A DNA stretch of 64,000 nt from assembly GCA_951230915.1 (NCBI GenBank), contig OX579639.1, positions 8,866,001 through 8,930,000 on the forward strand. The letters are read 5' to 3'. Positions 35,792 to 47,409 of this stretch are shown piece after piece. A model generated the notes under the pieces. That model searched no databases. It saw only the letters and a program-made list of their open reading frames with translations, and was not told where the DNA came from. The first letter of the stretch is position 1. Each line of letters begins with the position of its first letter. The translations under genes were made by a program, and so were the position numbers. Source of the stretch: Antitrichia curtipendula. Its lineage: Eukaryota; Streptophyta; Bryopsida; Hypnales; Leucodontaceae.

Positions 35792-36223
35792 CACAAAAGA
35801 TGATATTTAGTGTCTTGTGCACTAAATACGAAGGCATACACTAAAAGCCAATTACCCTATGAAAGTAAGTAACATTAAATGTCAATTCAAACACTAAATG
35901 TGAACCAGAGTTGTCATATCAGACGGAATATCACTGTTCACGGACAGAATCGGACCGATTAGGGCTAGGCGGCTGCAAACTTCAGAGCCTTGTAACTTTT
36001 GCAAAAATTCTTCAAATCAGGAAAATGAGATGTTTTTCGGCATCTACAGTTTTTGTAGATGCCGAAAAACATCTCATTTTCCTTATTTGAAGAATTTTTG
36101 CAAAAGTTACAAGGCTCTGAAGTTTGCAGCCGGCACATTCAAGTCTAACACTAATTGTGGACAAGTTCAGATTTAGTGTTGTAGCTAGTAGGGGGGTAAA
36201 AACACTAAATATCATCTTTGGTG
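35792..36223. mobile_element. TIR element with central hairpin, copy 2 (inverted)
   Basis: A 432-bp element, the reverse complement of that at 4765-5213, flanked by TA (35790-35791 and 36224-36225). It is nearly identical, except that copy 1 has 17 extra bases near its left end (a partial duplication ending ATTTAGTGT), which accounts exactly for the length difference. The central hairpin is conserved. Confidence 0.9.
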
Positions 36224-36225
36224 TA

Positions 36226-37019
36226 GTTCCACGAAGAACCATACTTTAACCCTTTAGTGTCTAAGAAGCCCAAATTGGATCTCATGTTTTTTTAAGCAAT
36301 GTTGAAGAGTTTATATGGAGATTTCTTTAAATTTGAATAATTGTGTATTTGAACCAATGCATACAATATTCTTCATTTAAACTAATGATATAATAAAATT
36401 TTCTATTTCTATTATATTTTCTATAATATAATTAATCAAAATCTGCAACTGAAAATCACAAAAATTCTTAGTACATAAAGGGTTAACAGTTGAACTCTCT
36501 CTCTCTCATATGTAATGCACATTCCCCTAATCCTCTTCATTCCCAAAATCAAAACACAGAGATGATCACAACATTTTCCACGTTTCTCTTGAGAATCTAT
36601 CATGTAGAATACACCTCCACTCAGACATTTTCCAGATGCATGGGAGAGCATTGCCATTTAAAAGTTTAAAATAACGTCTACCGCTTGCATCACCTCAAAG
36701 AGGATCGAGCGTATTCAGCACCATGAAAACATGAAAGCACGAAAGCATGAAAAAGTGACGAAACCAGCGCACTCTTCCAAGAAGAACCAACTAGCATATC
36801 AAACCACGATGTGCATCACGCAAATCAACAACTCCAGAATTCCGTACCCAATGAATCACGTGTGCCCTTTCCATGCCAATCATCTGTACAAACGCAGCTG
36901 TCAACAAAATTGCCGCTCTCAACAGTCTCAAATCTCAACCGAAACCACCCCTACAGTACGAAGCAACCTACCTATCCACAAGTAAAAAGAATGTCATGTC
37001 CCACTCTCATCAGAGTCGT
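36226..37019. other. Downstream flank of the DUF547 gene
   Basis: Non-coding as far as I can see. It should include the 3' UTR and polyadenylation site of the - strand gene, but I cannot place the site with confidence. Confidence 0.4.
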
Positions 37020-40000
37020 CTACATGCAGAAATGAAACCTCTTTTTCTCACAATCCTCCCCAGAGCCCACGGCTGCAAGATCGCCGCAGATACTCTTCGG
37101 AAAGAGGTACCGGAAGGCGAAGCTGTACGGCGCCACCGAGAACGGCGACGTGGGGTTCCATATCCGCCGCCGGTGTCGTTGCTGGACGCACTCGTAGATG
37201 ACGGTGACTTGGGAGACCGGGAGGAAGCGGCACACCCACTCCAGCACGGCGTCGTCGTCCACGAACTCGCGGGCGTAGTTGTACACCAGCTTGGGCAGGA
37301 GCACGCGGGACTTGGAGGTGAGGCCCACGGTGGCTCGCAAGTAGTCTTGGAAGGCTCTGTCGAGCTCGTCGTGGATGTGCTCCGGGGTGTAGAGGCGCAC
37401 CATGGGCGACGAGTGGCCGCCGCAGGACAGCGCGAAGTTCACTAAGGGCTCAGGTCTCTCGATGCCGAACTTGATTTGCTCCTCCGTCAGCTTCTTGTTA
37501 TGGAGGGCCATGATCAAGGCCTGGGGACACAATTGGGCAAGCAGAAACGTCAGCTGTGATACACAACGGAGTCTCAATCTGTGAAACACATCTTCATGCC
37601 ACACAGGGGACCCATTCCCCCGAGCCAAATCTGTACACAAAAGTTTAACAGGGGACTCATTTCCAAACCAAGTCTGTCCACGAACTTCAACAGGTGACAA
37701 CTCTTCAGGTTTGTGGAGTGATGTTGAGGTTTAGGGGTTTACAATTTAGGCTCGGTGACAGATGTTAAGGATCGTGGGGGGGATGTGAGAGTTGCAGTGA
37801 ATTGCAAGGAATCCACAGGGAGACCCTGATGGTACTGCAAATGCAATTCTGATGTTCATCCATACTCTTTTGCATTGCACCCCTCTTCTGTATACACAAA
37901 AAGATGGTCTAACTGACTCGATGCCAAGAGCAGAAAGTACAGAAAAAGTTATTACACATAATACCAAGTTCTTTGTTCAATACAGCACATTTATGAATGC
38001 ACTTTCTGGCTCATCAAAGGGCTTACATTGAACATTACATGATGAATTATAGCCTTTTCCTTCTCAATCGAAAGAAACGTGGCACATCTGTATTGACTAC
38101 ATTATGGGGGACTAGGTGGAAAGCTGTAATGCATTTTCCATAGAAACTTGTTCAATCTTTCATTTTCAATCTCCAATAAACTGGGTTGAAGTAATTCATT
38201 GAAAGCGATAACCAAAGGACTGGAACAGGGGTGGGGGAAGGAGGAAAGGGCCCGTCCGCGCACAACTGTGACTCTACAGGACTTCCTACCAGAATATAAA
38301 ATGGGCATGCAGGACTTACAAATTGCGGCCGGTGTAACATGATCTTGGCCTTCAGAAGATTGCACTCGATGGCTGCAGCATTGAACCAGTGTCCTCCAAC
38401 GCAATAAGCTGCCTTTTGCATCAGCGTGAAGAACTTGAGGTCGCTTCTTGGGATTCCGTAGGCAAGGAAAGCCTGACAACGACAGTCCAAGACGACGGAC
38501 ATTGTTAACATTCCAGTGCTGCAAATTTTGCTTCAAAGCAGGAAACCAATAATAACCAGAACCAGAGCCAGAATAATAATAATAATAATAATAATTCTTA
38601 AAAGAATTGCAAATGCGCTTACATGCATAAGAAGGGCATTGTAGAGATTAATCCAAAACGCCATCTTCTCCTCGTGAGTCATTACTGAGGGGTCGACTTT
38701 AGCCAGACGCTCCACCAATAACCTGCACCCAAAGTCCTACAACTATTAGCGATCCAGCTCACGGGTTTCATTCAGCTACAGCATATACAACATTCTTTAG
38801 CCATGTACACTCAGCACTCTGATCACTGTTACTGGAGAATTATTTTTGAAAATGACATTACATGATATCCATCCAATACCAAAACTAATGGAACCTATTA
38901 TCATCTTGGCTAACACCATTAACGAAACGCTGTGGGTTTAAACTCCTCTTACGTCCTCAAAATAAAAGGAACCAGAATCCCGATAAGACTTGTGAAATTC
39001 AGAATGTTGTCACATTCTAACATTCTACAGTCCATTTGACACTCACCCTTACAGTTATACCAACCCCCAATCCTATTTTTTTTTCTCTAATATCTTCTGA
39101 TCACAAACAAAGATGGGAAAGAATCTAATGAATGATACCATTCAAAGTTTGCTAAGTCCCTTCTGGGGTAGTTCAACCAGAAAACTGAAATCGAGTTCAC
39201 TTCAAGGATGAACCACAGAACATGTACTCGAACACATTAGCTCATACTTCTTGTCACAATTACATGACCTCAAACCATACTCCAATCCAGTTCCCATTCA
39301 CCACATGATGGAACGAAACGAGACTATTCTTGTTCAAGATTTAGTCGCAAAACCACAAAAAAACGCCGAAAATCGCCAAGACAATGCGCCACACTCCAGT
39401 TGACTTTTATCACAAGCACATCACTTCAAACCATACTCCAATCCAGTTCCCATCCAACAATGAGACCATTCTTGTTCAAGAATCATAAATTCCAGCTGAC
39501 TCTTATCACAAGCATCCCCCTCCAAAACGCACTCCAATCCAGTTCCCATTGAGAGTTTCACCCCGTTAGCTAAGGAACGAAACGAGACTATTTTAGTTCA
39601 AGACTTGGGACACGAAAACCAAGACAAAAACTCACCGAAACTTGCCGAGACTATGCGCCACATACTCCAGCTGATTCTTCCCGACCGATAACCACGGCAC
39701 CTCCTCCGCATCCGTATACGGTCCAATGTTCGCCCAGGCCAGTCTCCCCATGGCCTTATACGGATCCCTCGTCGTCTCTCCCCCCATGACCTCCCCATAC
39801 ACCCCAGGATTCAGCTGCGGACTCCTCGCACCCACCGGCAACGACGACGACAAGGACGGCGACGAATCCGAATGAGAACTCGACAAGGACGACGACGTCG
39901 ACAGACGCCCCGTGTGCGACGACGGCGACAAAGGACACTCCTGGGAAGCTCGCGACTCGGACGAGCTCGGCTCCGCCAAGTGACAGAAGATGTCCACCAT

Positions 40001-43000
40001 ACAGGAAACCATCTCCTCCGAGACGCGGTTGGGGTTGGAAGGAAGAAGAAGAACGGGTTCCGTGCAGCCCACGGAGACGGAGCTCGGGCGAGGAGAGTCC
40101 TGGTTGAAGGAGGATTTGCGAGGAGAGGTCAGGGTGGAGACGTCGTGGGAAGACGAAGAAAGGGATTGGTCTTGGCGTTTCATGCCGCGGCTGCGTCGGA
40201 GCTTGCGCATGCGTACGTCGTCCGTGAAATCCTGGTGGGAAGGAATGCACGAGAAAGAAAGGTTAGATGCTTGGGCAGAATTGGCAAGAGAAGAGAGGTT
40301 TGATGGGTTCAGAGTGAAACTCCAGTAGCAATCTGAATGCTGGACCCTCCAATGCTAGGGAATGCACCTTGGAAAATGCGAACCCTAAAACCTCAAAGTC
40401 GGGAAGATGGCGAAATTTCAAGAAATTGGCAGGTTGCAGGCAGGCCCCTGCTGTCTGGGACCAGCAAAGATGTGTAGGCCGACAAGTATTTTACTGCCCT
40501 TCAGAAAGTTTATCGCGGAATTTCTTCAATCGCTCGCCCGAGTCGCGAGCTTCCCAGGATTTGAAGATTCTTCAAGGATCGGGCAATTATACTGAACTGT
40601 TGCGCATCCCGAAGAGCACTTTGAAAAATGCGAACCCTAAAACGCCGATTTCGCGAAGATGGCGAAATTACAAGAGATTGGCATTTTCGGAGGCAATGTC
40701 TAGGACAACAAAGCTGTCTATGTCGACATGTATTTTACTGTGATTTATCAAGTTAATCATCGAGCGAAATTGAAGATTCTTCAAAGATTGGGCGCTACTG
40801 AATTATTGCGGATCCCGTAGTGCCCTTTGAAAAATGCAAACCCTTAAACGTCAATTCGTGAAGATGACGAATTTCGAAGATGGCATTTTGCAGGCCCCTG
40901 TCCAGGACCAACTAAGCTGTCTAGGCCAACAAGTTTAACATTGCCATTTAGTATCATAATTGTGCAATACTGGCTTTAAGGAACTAAGAATCGGGGTGGG
41001 CCAACTGAGTGTAGCATTTCTTCCTCTGTTAAAACCTTTCAAACCGACCCGAGGATGGAGGTTGCGGTCAAAAATGGGAAGAACGGTACCTCCTCGAGGA
41101 TGGAGGAACAGTCGAGTTGTTCCGGGGCATGGCTGCTCTGGAGCTCCACTTCCGGAATCGGATTCGCAGACCGGTTGTTGGGTGAGGCCGCGTCGTCCAC
41201 ATTCGAGGAGGAGAAGTTCCAGAACGCGAGGCGCTTGGTGGAAACGAGCAACCGCGCAGGGTTCAACAGTTTCAGACTTGGCGATGATGAATCGCAGGGT
41301 TGTTGGCACGCCGCTGCAGGCGTCACGGGCGTGGTGGTGCACGGGGGCTCGCCGGGAGTAAAAGGAGACGACAACGGCGGGGGCAAATTGGATGGCGTAA
41401 CCACGGGTGCTGACGACGGGAAACACGTCGTCGCATCGGGAGACGAATGCTGGTGAACCCGCGCACGATCCTTCGAGTTCAGCTGCAGGACAAAACCGTG
41501 AGCATGCGAATCACAACAAGCAGCTGTGAAGCGAGAGGCTCTATCCCTTCAGTACTAAAAAAGTGGAACAAGGAAACCGGAACGGTGATTAAGGAATAGT
41601 TCTCTTTTCATTTTATTTTTCTTTAGAGCGTCTCGGTTTTCATGTAAGGTAGCTACTCAAACTTCTTCATGTAGCTTCAGTTGATGCAAAGCCTCCTCAC
41701 CTAAGGTCCAGTGTCAACAAAGGACTGCAAGACACTCGTGGGGTTCATAGAAGTCACTTGCATAATTGGACAAACCTTGTCATGTGGCGCATTCACATTC
41801 TTTCAATGACGGACTCTTCCACAGTTGACAGTTCTCACTCAACTCAAGAAGATAAATAATGGTTTTCAGCTGATCTTCATGCTTTGCGATTGCAGATTCA
41901 TCTTCATGCTACCAATTGCGGGTTCCACATTTCTTAAATCAATAAACTTTGGTCGACTGAAAACTCTTGCCCAGGAAGCTTTGTACTGAGGAGTATGAAA
42001 CCGACTAGTGGCGGAGACTTCTCTACGTCTAATTGAGAGAAGATAGGATTTCGAAGCAGTTACTACTATGGCATCTTCCTAATGATTCTGCCATTCCGAT
42101 GCTGAAAGCATTTCACTCAAGGATGTACATATTTTGCTTCCTGAATTCAACTTCGCAACCCACAGCAGAACGACATTCAAAGTACCAATAAATCTTGAGT
42201 TCCATCCTCTTGATCCTCCCCTTCCAATGTTGGAATCACTCAACGTTTCGGACACGATATCTCTCGGAAATGACCATGAAACCCGAGATTCGGCTCACGC
42301 ATACCTTATTCAAAATGGGCGGCAGGGTCGTTTGCTGCGGCTGCTGTCCATCCAGCGCGGTCCATAACACCCGCAAGCTCTGTCGCGGCGACTTGGGCGA
42401 CCCCCTCGGCGACTTGGGCGGCGTGCAAAACTCAAACTGCTGCTGCGTCCCCTCGGGCTCGGGTGCCGCCGTGTGCAGCAGCTCCTTGAGCGTCGCGAGC
42501 GTCGGCGATTTAGCCTTGTTGTTCCCTGGCGACAGCGACGCCGTGCGCACCTTTGGCAACCTGAGAGGCGATGCAGGCGCCAGTTTCGGAGACGCAGGCA
42601 CAAGCCTGCTTGCCAACTGGGGTGACAGTGTACGCGACGACAACAATATAGGCCTCGCCACGGGCAAAGTGTGCTCGATCGCCTCGCGCTCCGTCCGCTC
42701 GTGTACAATGTCCCATTGAAGCGCAGACGCCTGCGTCTCTAACCGCAGCACTGTGGCCTCCAGCATTGCGATGTCGGTAAGCAGCCGCTGCACATTGCTG
42801 GGCAGGTCGTGCAGCACGGATTCGGGAAGCTGAGCAGTGCTGGGCGCGTGCGCGAGGGCGCTTTGTAATCTGCTGTGGAGCTCGACCTCGTTCTCGAGCT
42901 GCTGGTGCAACTCCACCACCTGGGAAGCACAAACAAGGAGCCCATGGGTGAGCACGACTGCCGATGCAATTCGAACCAAACCCAAAATACCCAAAAAAAT

Positions 43001-43709
43001 TGCAAGTCCTTGGAGAAGCAAAGCAAAGCAAAGCGCGAGCTTACTTCATTTTCGAGTTCCAGGCGCCGGACAAACTTCCTGAACGTGGTGCTCTTCACGA
43101 GTTTCCGCAACGCCACTTCGTCGACTCCCTCCTCCTCCACGATGCGCGCCTCGTGCATATATTTTTGAATGAGACGAAGTTCAGTCGGAGATGGAGTAGC
43201 ACTAGCATTCTGATTTTTCTGCACTTGTTGCTTGACAGGCCTGGCAATTCCACCACACACACACACACACAAATAGATAAATAAACACTGGCATTTGATG
43301 TCAATACGCCTCGCAACACCCAGTCACTCTACCCATTCTATACACTGTGCTTGCAGTAACCTCGGTTTTCACAATGAGCACACAACCCTTCTCGGATTGC
43401 TCGAATTCGGTAGCCAATTTCTACAAACAAGCAAGTACACCAATCTAATTGTGGGAGAGGTGAAAAGCCAGGCTGAAGGATTTCCTAAGCCTTGACAGGG
43501 TGCGAAAGCGTGACATACCCCGCAGGCTTCAACGTCACCAATGGCTTTGGCTTCGTACGCGTCTGATCGGAACGCAGCAGCGACACGCCTCCTACACTAG
43601 CAATCTCTGGGCCTCGCATTGGCATCTCGCGCGCGGCCGCCCCGAGGAGGCCCCAATGCCTTCCTTGCTCCTGCCAGCCGGTCTCTCCGGCGCGACGTCT
43701 CACCACCAT
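37020..43709 (-). CDS. DUF547 / MIP1-type leucine-zipper protein, eight exons
   Basis: Exons: 43709-43519, 43240-43045, 42919-42305, 41482-41090, 40231-39636, 38722-38623, 38472-38320 and 37520-37020. Introns of 278, 125, 822, 858, 913, 150 and 799 nt are all GT-AG, and their phases close perfectly over 2,745 nt (914 residues). Residues about 105-212 form the Lzipper-MIP1 region (ENE|VVELHQQLENEVELH; LPSNVQRLLTDIAMLEATVL). Then comes a Ser/Pro-rich linker with repeated SPRGSPKSP-like phosphorylation-type sites. NRVSEEMVSCMVDIFCHLAE is the usual pre-domain helix. DUF547 spans about 668-840 (HEEKMAFWINLYNALLMH, AFLAYGIPRSDLKF, RPEPLVNFALSCGGHSSP). The homologues' name comes from an Antirrhinum MADS-box-interacting protein; enzymatic function is unknown. 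The N-terminal exon start is the least certain point. Confidence 0.92.
38569..38594. repeat. (AAT)n microsatellite
   Basis: About eight AAT units in intron 6 of the DUF547 gene. Confidence 0.9.
39275..39680. repeat. Degenerate repeats overlapping the exon 5/intron 5 junction
   Basis: ACTCCAATCCAGTTCCCAT occurs at about 39279, 39435 and 39530. The block ACAATGCGCCACACTCCAG at about 39383 echoes the end of exon 5 (CTATGCGCCACATACTCCAG, about 39651), including a decayed donor. The intron has thus grown partly by duplication of its 5' end with a piece of exon. Confidence 0.7.
40365..40945. repeat. Degenerate tandem repeat in intron 4
   Basis: Two and a half units of roughly 220-240 bp. Each starts near AAAATGCGAACCCTAAAAC and continues through GAAGATGGCGAAATT and GGACAACAAAGCTGTCTA-like sequence. 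Units begin near 40372, 40625 and 40832. They lie inside intron 4 of the DUF547 gene. Confidence 0.75.
43252..43271. repeat. (CA)n microsatellite next to a splice acceptor
   Basis: A CA/GT run of about 20 bases in intron 1 of the DUF547 gene, only about 12 nt upstream of the exon 2 acceptor. Confidence 0.9.
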
Positions 43710-44640
43710 TCAAAGCCCCCAATGGCGCACCCAGCCTCCTCACGAATTCCCCGTCTTCGTCTTCATCCCTGCCCGCCCCAAATCCCTTCCCAAATCTCTT
43801 ACAAAGGAGAAAACCTCGAAACAAAACGGCCGATCGGTTACAAAATTGTCCTCATCCCCTCAAACAGACTCCATTCAAGTCGTTTCCACTTCGCATTCTC
43901 CTAATACTCTTCACCCTACAGAGCTCCCTGTCCTCATCTTCTGCTTCCTGAAAGATACACCGCCTCCCCTGTTCCTTGCACGCATTTCACAAAGCTGTAA
44001 GCGCTGTTCACCAAGCTTCACACGTCCAAACCAGGACTGCTGATCATAACTTCTACTTCACCAACTGAAGCTCCCGCTGCCCCTTGCGCAGAAGCTTACA
44101 TCACGCATGCGAATTGACCTGAAAAAATCGAATATGCCCACCCGAAACGCACGATCTCTCGCCAGGAACAAACGAATCTCGGCAAGCTAGACGACTTCTA
44201 TTCACGCCCCAGGACAGGGCAGGGGCAAGCTCCGTCCCGCATTTCGTCAGTCAAAGGGACGGGACGGATGGTGACTCCAGGGTCCGTAGGTTCACGGAAC
44301 TCGCCGGGACTTCCATGGCCTAGGGCCCAAAGGCCAGGGACCGAGGGCTGGGGACCGAGTGTGTTCCACGGGTGGAAGGGGGGACCGTGGAAGCGAAGTC
44401 GCGACCCGTTTGTCGTACGCTTTACAGGTGCGACAACCTGATGCGCAGGACTTGGGCTCTTTCTTTTACGCCGCGTCTTTCTTTATGAATAGTCCTCTTT
44501 TTTATCGTGGCGCCCATTGTTACCGGCTGGGGCCGGTTGCGGCTATACAAGGCTACTGGCGGTGGCCGGCTAAGAGCCTGTGACGGGTGGTAACTTACCC
44601 TACTAAATGTTACTAACTGGGGTTAAAAGTAACTTCAGTT
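43710..44640 (-). promoter_or_regulatory. GC-rich upstream region of the DUF547 gene
   Basis: The 900 bases upstream of the chosen start are clearly richer in G+C and CpG than the surroundings, which turn AT-rich beyond about 44650. This is where promoter and 5' UTR should lie. No TATA box can be assigned with confidence. Open frames here run in several phases on both strands and look incidental. Confidence 0.4.
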
Positions 44641-44699
44641 AAAGACGGCATGGGTTGTCTGCATGGGGCAAGACAACGTCCACGTTGGATGTGCTGTGA

Positions 44700-47040
44700 T
44701 ATAATTAGGGTTTCAGATCTTCACGATTTTCTATGGGGGCCGGGTGCATGAACTCTTCAGTTTGCAGTCATAATTTAACGGCTTTGGACTTCCCAGCTCA
44801 GTTAAAAGGCTACTGATTCAATTTGTACCAGTCTAGTAGTTCATGGAGATTCGTGTCATATTCTCTTTTTTCTTAATTACCGGTATTTCTTGGGACGTCG
44901 GAATTTTGCATGCAAAGGGTACAATACAGGACAACGGTATGTATTCCAAAGAGGAAATACGGTACAAAGCAGGGTTTTACTAGTTGACATACTGGCCGAA
45001 TGGTAACTTTGAAACGTGTTAAAAAGGTAACTACACCTAAAATCACACAAATAAGCAATTCAGCATGGTTGCCATTATTGTCTTGAAAAAATTTAGGTGG
45101 GATCTTGTTAGAAGCTGAAGGGGGATTCTAGATTCCCTAAGAATTAAAAAAATTGGACACCATATGAATAAATTATGAATTTTCAAAGTGTTGAAAATAT
45201 AGGGTTTAGGACAACCAACCATAGATTCTTATGAATAGTGGAAGTATATTTTTAAGCAAGAATCTAGCATGTGCAATTTTAGAAAGTGTGCAATTTAAGG
45301 GAGACAGGGTGAACCTACCCCTAATCATTCTCTTTCAGCGCACTTGGGAATAAACTTATGATGCAATTGTGGCACATTCTGATTGTTCTACAAAACTCTC
45401 AATATTGCAATCAAGCCTTGGTGGATTTTGCAACGAGCCCTTGGTTGGAAATAGGAAGGTCTATAAGCCCAGAGTGGAAAGAACAAGATCTTTTGCTCAA
45501 AAATTAATAGTAATTATGTTTTGAGAAATAAAAATCCAGAAAATTATGGAAACCTTCTAAACCCTATTTTTCCACACTGGAAAATTCCCCCATTGAAGAA
45601 ACACACCTTGCAAATACGTGGAATTGTTTAAGTAATTAGGAATGGAAAATCTTCCCAAGTACTTTCATTAGTAGTATTCTCACAAGTCAAATTTTACATC
45701 AATCCAAAGATAGAAAAATATTTTCTAAGTTGTTTCTTGGACTGGATTGTTGATGCCCCACGAAAGGAACAACTTCTCATGCAAATGACTCGGTCCGCAA
45801 TGTTGTGTGCCATTTGACAATTTTTTTCCTTTCTTTTATTAGAGCATCACTACCTGTACTTCATTTATGGGGTTGAGACAGCCAAAAGTTATACTGGTCT
45901 CAACTAATCCCCCTACCATTGCACTAGCAAAGCCCATTTGAGGGTCAAGCGCAACAAAATTTGCGATTTTTATCGTAGGATTGTGTAGGCAGGGAAGTTT
46001 GAATTGTGCTCAAAATTTGAAGATTCTCCGTATTTTTTCATTGAACAACTGAAGGTTTGATAGCGGTGTGCTTTTGAGGCATTGTTCCAAAGAGAAGTTG
46101 GATTTGTTTTCAACCTTCTAAGACTGCTTTTAGTAGGAAAGTGGAATCAGCCTAGAGTCCTACATTTGCATTGCCCGTATTGTTTGCACGGTAGAGAGGT
46201 AGTTGATAGCAATGGTTGAAATGTAGGCAATGCTTGCTAAAGCTAGCATGTCATAAAAATTTGGCCACCCCATAGTGGCAATGCTCTTCAATTTATCACC
46301 GTTACTTCTCTCATTTTTTTTGTGTATCTTGTTTTCAATTTGGTCTATTTTTGGTCGTCCAAAATCAAAATTTAGTGATATTCTTTTATTCCCAAATTTT
46401 CATTCCACTTAAATCCAAAGTTAAATTAATACCGTATATTTAAGAAGAGTGAACTGTGATGATGCTCGAGAAGGTTCCCAACCATTGAGATAAGAATTCC
46501 CTCATCCACTACCATCTGAAAAGATCATTTCAAGTGTGTCAAATAAAGAAACTGAAGCTTTATCTATCTACCTTTACAAAAAGTAAATTTGTCACACTTT
46601 AGTTTCAATTTAATTGGGGCTTCAAAAAGCCAGCCGCATGGGTGATGGGTGGTATGGTCTCACTGGTGCATTAAATTTGAAACCCAGTTCAAATGAGACA
46701 ATCTTGGATTTGCCGTCTACCCAATCTCAGCTTGTGAAGAATATTCACAAACTTGATGCCAAACTTTTTTGAACAGAAAAAAAAGGGTGAGGAAGAATGA
46801 AAATGCTGAAGGTAATTGATGGCCCCAAAGTGTCTTCCATCTAGACTAGTTTAACCTTTACAAGGTCATTTGGGGTCCATGAGATGCTCCCTAAAATTGC
46901 ATTTCGGAATCCTTAAGACATGGGCATTCTGGAGCTTGCTCAAAATGCCTATTTGTTGATGAGCTTTTGCCCTCCTCAAAGGCAATGGGCAACTTCAAAG
47001 TTATTTTATTTAATATCAATAAACTAGTCCAAGAAAATCA
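44700..47040. other. AT-rich intergenic region with old repeats
   Basis: No gene supported. From 45005 to 45320 lies a dispersed repeat related to 53585-53880. Near 45030 it preserves the sequence GGTAACTACACCTAAAATC, which at 53 kb is split by TTAA element A3. Confidence 0.55.
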
Positions 47041-47409
47041 CAAAAGATGGATTTTTTGAATTTTGAATTTTTTTTCTCAAGTATTACATTTTTGTCTATA
47101 TTTGAAGCTTTGAATCATTCTATTTGGACTAGGGATGAAAAAGTTAGGAACAATCTTGTTACGGGCAATCTAAGCATCTTCTCGAGAAAAAAATTGTTTT
47201 CTTCACTTTTATATGCAAATATCTTGCAATCTACATTATCAAAGTTTTTGAAATTTCTTCCATGCATTCTTACACTAGCCTAGTACATGATTCTATGGTT
47301 AGATATGGAAAAAAAATTAACTAAATTAAATTTTTTTGCTCTTTGCAATAGAAATAGCAGTTTTGAGTGGTCTTTCATAGGAAAAAGGCCTTCGGACTTT
47401 AGGGGTTAA
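47041..47409 (-). mobile_element. Truncated TTAA element (subfamily C-like)
   Basis: One end is clear: read inwards from TTAA at 47406-47409 it is CCCCTAAAGTCCGAAGGCC, as in subfamily C. The next 330 bases match C copies (TCTTTGCAATAGAAATAGCAG; GATTCTATGGTTAGATAT). The other end is missing. Confidence 0.65.

Noticed and set aside
43247..43272. MCVCVC-type N-terminus before exon 2 of the DUF547 gene
   Set aside because: It is the translated CA/GT microsatellite in intron 1; the acceptor GAATTGCCAG follows it.
42195..43284. Long open frames on the + strand across the DUF547 exons
   Set aside because: They are antisense shadows of GC-rich exons 2 and 3; only the - strand frames carry family motifs and matched splice sites.
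43597..43824. ATG at 43824 as the start of the DUF547 protein
   Set aside because: Its frame ends at 43597 and is out of phase with the exon 1 donor at 43519; the frame from 43709 joins correctly.
44359..44583. Open frame MCSTGGRGDRG... as a gene
   Set aside because: Lies in the GC-rich upstream region of the DUF547 gene, short, with no recognisable domain or splice context.
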